In this document: one piece after another, positions 13,986 to 17,710 of the stretch
Layout of the letters: the number at the start of each line of letters is the position of its first letter
How positions within the stretch are numbered: the first letter of the stretch is position 1
Source: Leptotrichiaceae bacterium
GTDB taxonomy: Bacteria; Fusobacteriota; Fusobacteriia; Fusobacteriales; Leptotrichiaceae
Length of the DNA stretch: 17,710 bases
Direction: 5' to 3'
Assembly: GCA_030532815.1 (NCBI GenBank)
Contig: JAUNKI010000023.1
Location: 1-17,710 of the forward strand
Notes under the pieces: generated by a model
What the model was told of the DNA's origin: nothing
The model's database searches: none
Seen by the model: only the letters and a program-made list of their open reading frames with translations
Program-made: the position numbers and the translations under genes

Positions 13986-15704
13986 TTACAATTTAAGAAT
14001 TTTTTCAAATTCTTCCATTGATTTATCGAGTTTCTGTTTTACACTCTCATTTGAATCTGCATTCACACTGAAGTAAAATTTAATTTTAGGTTCTGTTCCT
14101 GAAGGTCTTGCAGTTATATATGTATTGTCCTCCAGAACAAACTGCAGTACATTTTCCTTAGGCAGTTCTATTTCCTTTACTTCTCCTGTTTCAAGATTAT
14201 ATTCCTTATGGGATTCAAAATCTCTTTTTATTTTTATTTTCTTTCCGATTAACGTGTCTTTTACATTTTCTCTCAAATTACTCATTAATACAGCCATTTT
14301 TTCTATTCCGTCTTTTCCTTTTAATGTAACCGACTTTATTCCTTCGAGATAATATCCGAATTCTTTATATAATTTTTGCAGTTCCTTATAAACCGAACTT
14401 CCTTCTGAATTATAATATGCCGCCATTTCAGCTATTACCATTGATGTTACGAGGGCATCCTTATCCCTTGCATGGGTTCCGATAAGGTATCCGTAACTCT
14501 CTTCAAAACCGAAAAGATAACTTCCGTTAAGTACTCCCGTTTCAAATTCTCTTATTTTTTCTCCTATATATTTGAATCCTGTCAATGTCTTCATAACTCC
14601 CACGTTCCGTGAAGGTGCTATTATATCTATCATAGGAGTTGATACTATCGTAGTTATTACTTTTGCATTTTCAGGTATGTCTTTTTTGTTGTTCAGCAAA
14701 TACTGAAGTAAAAGTAATCCCATCTGATTTCCGTTAGGATAGTACCAGTTATCGTCATCGTCTTTTACTGCTATTCCTATTCTGTCGGCATCAGGGTCAT
14801 TTGCCATTACAAGTTCTGCCCCGATTTCATCTGCCAGCTTTACTCCGAGTTTAAATGCCGCAATTTCTTCAGGATTGGCATAAACTACAGTCGGAAAGTT
14901 TCCGTCAGGCTCTATCTGTTCTTTTACAACTTCAAAACTATATCCGAAATCCGACAAAATTCTTTTCATCGGTCTTCCTCCCGTACCATGTAAAGGAGTA
15001 TACACTATTTTGAAATTTTCTTTTCCTGAAATATCTTTTTTCAATGTCTGTTTTTTAATTTCATCAAGGTAGTCATCATCTATTTTTTCATCAAGTTCAA
15101 TTATCAGACCCAGTTTTCGACCTTCTTCTTCAGAAATAAATTTTATTTCCTCAAGAGTCTGAATTTTATTTACTTCGTCTACTATTCCCGTTGCATGGGG
15201 GTCTACTACCTGAGCTCCGTCTTCCCAGTAAACTTTATAGCCGTTATATTCTACCGGATTATGGCTCGCAGTCACTACTATTCCTGCAAGGCAGCCTTTA
15301 TACCTTACTCCGAAGGATAACTCAGGAGTAGATCTCAAATCCGGATAAATGTAGGCTTTTATTCCATTGGCAGCCATTACTCCCGCTGTGTTCAAAGCAT
15401 ATTCCCTTGAACCTATTCTGCAATCATGGGCTATTATTATCCCCTTTTCCTTTGCCTCTTTTTCATTATATTTCAGCATATAATTGGCAAGCCCCTGAGT
15501 CGCTTTTCTAATTACATATTTATTAATTCTGTTTGTTCCTATTCCCCTTACTCCCCTTATTCCTCCTGTACCGAAACTTAAATCTTTAAAAAATCTGTCT
15601 TCTATTTCTTTAGGATTATCCTTTAAGCCTTTCAGTTCCTCTTTATCCTTCTCATCAATAGAATCCGAGTTTAACCAGTATTCATATTTTTTCATGAATT
15701 CCAT
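13986..15704 (-). CDS. pgcA: Phospho-sugar mutase (alpha-phosphoglucomutase/phosphomannomutase)
   Basis: 572 residues, the length of the PgcA-type alpha-D-phosphohexomutases, which swap the phosphate between C1 and C6 of glucose or mannose and feed glycan precursor synthesis. All four domains are visible: GTGGIRG (46-52) in domain 1, the catalytic Ser147 in VVTASHNP with the following GYKVYW, the Mg-binding loop DPDADR (303-308), the sugar-binding GFEESYGY (399-406), and the phosphate-binding RPSGTEPK (533-540). No key residue is missing. The ATG at 15702-15704 has GGGAGG eight bases upstream. It heads the mutase-hemW-yggS-sepF cluster. Glucose or mannose preference cannot be settled by eye. 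Confidence 0.93.
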   Translation of the reverse strand: MEFMKKYEYWLNSDSIDEKDKEELKGLKDNPKEIEDRFFKDLSFGTGGIRGVRGIGTNRINKYVIRKATQGLANYMLKYNEKEAKEKGIIIAHDCRIGSREYALNTAGVMAANGIKAYIYPDLRSTPELSFGVRYKGCLAGIVVTASHNPVEYNGYKVYWEDGAQVVDPHATGIVDEVNKIQTLEEIKFISEEEGRKLGLIIELDEKIDDDYLDEIKKQTLKKDISGKENFKIVYTPLHGTGGRPMKRILSDFGYSFEVVKEQIEPDGNFPTVVYANPEEIAAFKLGVKLADEIGAELVMANDPDADRIGIAVKDDDDNWYYPNGNQMGLLLLQYLLNNKKDIPENAKVITTIVSTPMIDIIAPSRNVGVMKTLTGFKYIGEKIREFETGVLNGSYLFGFEESYGYLIGTHARDKDALVTSMVIAEMAAYYNSEGSSVYKELQKLYKEFGYYLEGIKSVTLKGKDGIEKMAVLMSNLRENVKDTLIGKKIKIKRDFESHKEYNLETGEVKEIELPKENVLQFVLEDNTYITARPSGTEPKIKFYFSVNADSNESVKQKLDKSMEEFEKILKL

Positions 15705-15759
15705 AGCGATAGCCTCCCTGTAATAATGTTATTTATTTTAATTTTACCACATTTATCAG

Positions 15760-15789
15760 ATTATACAACTTTTTTTTATTTTTTGTAAA
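15760..15789 (-). promoter_or_regulatory. Candidate promoter of the mutase-hemW-yggS-sepF cluster
   Basis: Minus strand: -35 TTTACA (15784-15789), 18-base spacer, -10 TATAAT (15760-15765), about 55 bases upstream of the mutase ATG. Both hexamers are good, though the region is AT-rich. Confidence 0.45.
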
Positions 15790-15826
15790 TTCTTTCTTTA
15801 CAGTTCCACATAATTAATATTACTGT

Positions 15827-15854
15827 ATTATATCATTTATATTGTAAATTTCAA
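15827..15854 (-). promoter_or_regulatory. Second candidate promoter upstream of the mutase gene
   Basis: Minus strand: TTGAAA (15849-15854), 16 bases, TATAAT (15827-15832). It could act in tandem with the site at 15760-15789. Confidence 0.35.
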
Positions 15855-15894
15855 TGTATAATTTATTATAAAAATTATTAATATCAAATGAGAA

Positions 15895-15984
15895 TTATTT
15901 TTTTATGACTGTTACTGCCTCCACACTCGGACTATCAACTAAAAAATTTTTCAACCTCAAAATTTTAAATGCCGAAATTTTTAC
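15895..15984 (-). repeat. Repeat module with 29-codon orflet (copy 3)
   Basis: A minus-strand open frame between a TAA at its upstream edge and TAA at 15895-15897, containing ISAFKILRLKNFLVDSPSVE. It parallels ISAFKILRKNFVADSRSVR in the copy at 17503-17710; in the shared eight codons ISAFKILR, four codons differ in DNA and all four are synonymous. The GTGAGGGC hairpin of the other copies is degraded here. No usable start codon lies near the frame's beginning, so it looks like a relic. Confidence 0.55.
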
Positions 15985-16014
15985 TTAATAATTAAAGTGC
16001 ATATTTTTATTACT

Positions 16015-16190
16015 GTTACAATCTAACTACGATTTTATTTAACATTACTTTCTTAGATATTTCTCTTTTCTTTCAACACTCAATTTTACTGCATAAAAAA
16101 ATCCAGTGAGTGAGCGTTGTAAAAACATCTTTTTTATTTTTACAGTGAACCGACATTTTTAAACTTCGGTAAAATTTATATTGGCAATTC
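16015..16190. repeat. Core element copy in opposite orientation, with left flank
   Basis: From about 16070 to 16190 this is the core of 11347-11461 on the other strand; 16108-16150 equals the complement of 11384-11426 at 40 of 43 positions, the three differences being transitions. The lead at 16015-16069 resembles 11290-11346 in the same orientation (for example TTACAATCTAACT against TTACAATATAACT), so the core appears flipped relative to its flank. Together with the orflet module and AT-rich DNA, this fills the 15705-16245 gap; no gene was recognised. Confidence 0.6.
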
Positions 16191-16198
16191 TTTTTACG

Positions 16199-16236
16199 AA
16201 GCTTTTTTTAGTTCGACCTTTTTCACAAAAAAGCTT
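16199..16236 (-). terminator. Possible terminator hairpin of the MFS gene
   Basis: Inverted repeat AAGCTTTTTT (16199-16208) and AAAAAAGCTT (16227-16236) around an 18-base loop, starting 9 bases beyond the MFS stop codon. It resembles the T6-A6 hairpins elsewhere but with an insertion in the middle. There is no separate U-tract, so activity is uncertain. Confidence 0.4.
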
Positions 16237-16245
16237 GAGTTTATT

Positions 16246-17436
16246 TCAGTCTTTCCTATAAAAAAGGTTAGGAATTATTTTCAAAAGTATCAGTACTAGG
16301 GACATTACTGAAAGATTGATTATGAACGGCAAATAATAATTTGTTGAAAGTAGATATCCCGACATTAGTGAACCTACGGCACTTCCTAAAAATCCCACTG
16401 CTGAAGTTACTCCGAGTACTTTCCCCTGTTCATTCTTGTATCTTTGGGCTATTATACTGTTTCCCAGTGATTTTACTATTTCATAAGTCATCGTATAAAC
16501 TGCCATAAATACATAGGGAACCGTGCCTCCGTTCAATCTGTACAATATAACGGACATCAGTGTAATTCCTATAAATATCATTATTTTATGAATTCCTTTT
16601 TCTCTGTATCTGGCAATAAGTTTTACCAAAAGAACGCTTGTACCGAAAAATGCCAATAGTGAAGAACACATTACAAATGTCCCTATAGTATCGGGATTTA
16701 CTTTAATATGAAATTTCAGAAAATAATTCAAAGCACTGGCATAGGAAAATATTCCTACATTTGATAGAAATATTATAAAACAGTAAAATTTTGAATAACT
16801 GTCCAATTCATTTATGTATTTAAATGTAGCAAAAGGATTCAGATTTTTCTTTTCCTTTATTTGATTTTCTCTGTTGTCTTTTTCATTTTTTACAATTTCC
16901 TTCAATATAAAGAAAATTAAGAGAGTAACTATACAACCGCATATAAACTGAAGTCCGAAAGGATATCTCGTGTCAAATCCCGCAACAATTCCTCCTGTTT
17001 TCTGTCCTATAGCTCCTCCTATTACTGCAGCTGAACTTATTTTCGCTATATTTTTACTTTTTTCCTCTTTTGATGACAATTGACTTACATATCCGAAAGC
17101 TACCGCATATGTTCCTCCCGAAGCAAATCCTGCAATAATTCTTGCCAGAAAAACTGCAGGCAGAAAATTTATGAAACCGAAAATTATTTGAGAAGTTCCA
17201 TACATAAGAGGCATAAATATAAATATTTTTTTCATTCCCACTTTATCGGCAAGTGCTCCCAAATATGGAGAAGATATAAACATTGCCGTACTCATAACAG
17301 CTAAAAATTCTCCTGAAATGCTTTTTTTCCAATTTCTTAATTCTATTAATCCCGGTGTTGCGGGATGTGCCAGATTATAAACGATAATACAGCAGAACAT
17401 TAATATTATCATTCTGTTTATATTTCTTTTTTCCAT
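16246..17436 (-). CDS. Major facilitator superfamily permease (DHA-like)
   Basis: 396 residues with about twelve membrane helices in two halves joined by a charged cytoplasmic loop (about 183-200, EIVKNEKDNRENQIKEKK). Motif A appears as GALADKVGMKK (60-70) after helix 2, and helix 4 has LARIIAGFASGG with R99, typical of drug:proton antiporters. Helix 5 has the glycine-rich AAVIGGAIGQKTGGIVAGF, like motif C. It probably exports small molecules across the plasma membrane; the substrate is unknown. The start has GAAAGG about seven bases upstream. It stands alone, with repeat modules on both sides, so it is likely transcribed by itself. An efflux role is more likely than uptake, but this is inference. 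Confidence 0.88.
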   Translation of the reverse strand: MEKRNINRMIILMFCCIIVYNLAHPATPGLIELRNWKKSISGEFLAVMSTAMFISSPYLGALADKVGMKKIFIFMPLMYGTSQIIFGFINFLPAVFLARIIAGFASGGTYAVAFGYVSQLSSKEEKSKNIAKISSAAVIGGAIGQKTGGIVAGFDTRYPFGLQFICGCIVTLLIFFILKEIVKNEKDNRENQIKEKKNLNPFATFKYINELDSYSKFYCFIIFLSNVGIFSYASALNYFLKFHIKVNPDTIGTFVMCSSLLAFFGTSVLLVKLIARYREKGIHKIMIFIGITLMSVILYRLNGGTVPYVFMAVYTMTYEIVKSLGNSIIAQRYKNEQGKVLGVTSAVGFLGSAVGSLMSGYLLSTNYYLPFIINLSVMSLVLILLKIIPNLFYRKD

Positions 17437-17502
17437 GTCTACCTTTCATTGATATTATTATTATTTATTTTTAATTTATTGATTTTTTATGAAAAGTCAC
17501 TA

Positions 17503-17710
17503 TCATATTATCAAAACTGCTTCTATGCTTTTTTCAAAAAGCTTTGCAAAACACTCCAAACTTTTTTGTAAAAAAGTTTGACAAAAAACTTCCGACTCAA
17601 CTCTCTTTTCGTGAGGGCTCATTGCCGCCCTCACACTCCTGCTATCGGCTACAAAATTTTTTCGTAAAATTTTGAATGCCGAGATTCCAACTTTTATTTT
17701 AAATTTCTGT
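17503..17710 (-). other. Repeat block with open frame running off the right edge (copy 4)
   Basis: On the minus strand a frame is open from the window edge to a TGA at 17503-17505 (68 codons seen). It reads through VGISAFKILRKNFVADSRSV, then RAAMSPHEKR, then QTFLQKSLECFAKLFEKSIE. The block holds three hairpins: GCTTTTTT/AAAAAGC-type (17527-17542), CAAACTTTTTT/AAAAAAGTTTG (17557-17580), and GTGAGGGC/GCCCTCAC (17611-17634), plus CGGC..CAAAATTTT/AAAATTTTG..GCCG (17646-17681). Each part has a relative elsewhere in the window. It could be the end of a real gene beyond the window or a relic in a repeat; only an internal ATG (in AAMSPHEK) is visible as a start. Confidence 0.5.

Noticed and set aside
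15705..16245. Possible tRNA or riboswitch in the gap upstream of the mutase
   Set aside because: No cloverleaf, no T-loop consensus GTTCGAATC-type stretch, and no known riboswitch core seen; the content is explained by promoters and repeat modules.

Overview
The window looks like a chromosomal segment from a low-GC diderm of the Fusobacteriota, most likely Leptotrichiaceae. The grounds are very AT-rich DNA with strong AGGAGG-type ribosome binding sites, an outer-membrane TolC-type factor with an RND pump and lipoproteins (so two membranes), and a SepF/YggS cell-division pair more familiar from Gram-positives. The genus is inference from composition and gene content; no rRNA or other marker is present.

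Layout. (1) 58-405: a small exported protein of unknown role, minus strand. (2) 7193 down to 729, minus strand: an efflux operon in the order TetR repressor, TolC-like outer-membrane factor, lipoprotein adaptor, 1012-residue RND pump, and a 98-residue PII-like protein. A textbook TTGACA-17-TATTAT promoter with a TetR-type palindrome directly after its -10 sits in front of it. (3) 7495-8532, plus strand: two tandem META-domain (HslJ-like) envelope proteins, divergent from the operon. (4) 8758-9801, minus: RseP-type site-2 protease, divergent from an EamA/DMT permease at 9928-10893. (5) 15704 down to 11614, minus: a tight cluster of phospho-sugar mutase, HemW-like radical SAM protein, YggS and SepF. 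(6) 16246-17436, minus: an MFS permease.

The least ordinary content lies between genes. The gaps at 8533-8757, 10915-11613, 15705-16245 and 17437-17710 share a mosaic of related repeat modules: a GTGAGGGC hairpin that reads as a short peptide on the minus strand, orflets whose differences are partly synonymous, a core of about 115 bp bounded by imperfect inverted repeats and found in opposite orientations in two gaps, and hairpins with the core TTTTTTACAAAAAA whose flanking bases change but stay complementary. I read these as a dispersed intergenic repeat family, perhaps decayed from a coding mobile element; no transposase is visible.

How the genes work together: the TetR operon should export toxic compounds across both membranes under self-repression, with the PII-like protein a plausible sensor for the pump. 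The mutase/HemW/YggS/SepF cluster is housekeeping (sugar-phosphate supply, heme handling, PLP homeostasis, Z-ring anchoring). No rRNA, tRNA, CRISPR array or intact insertion sequence was recognised.
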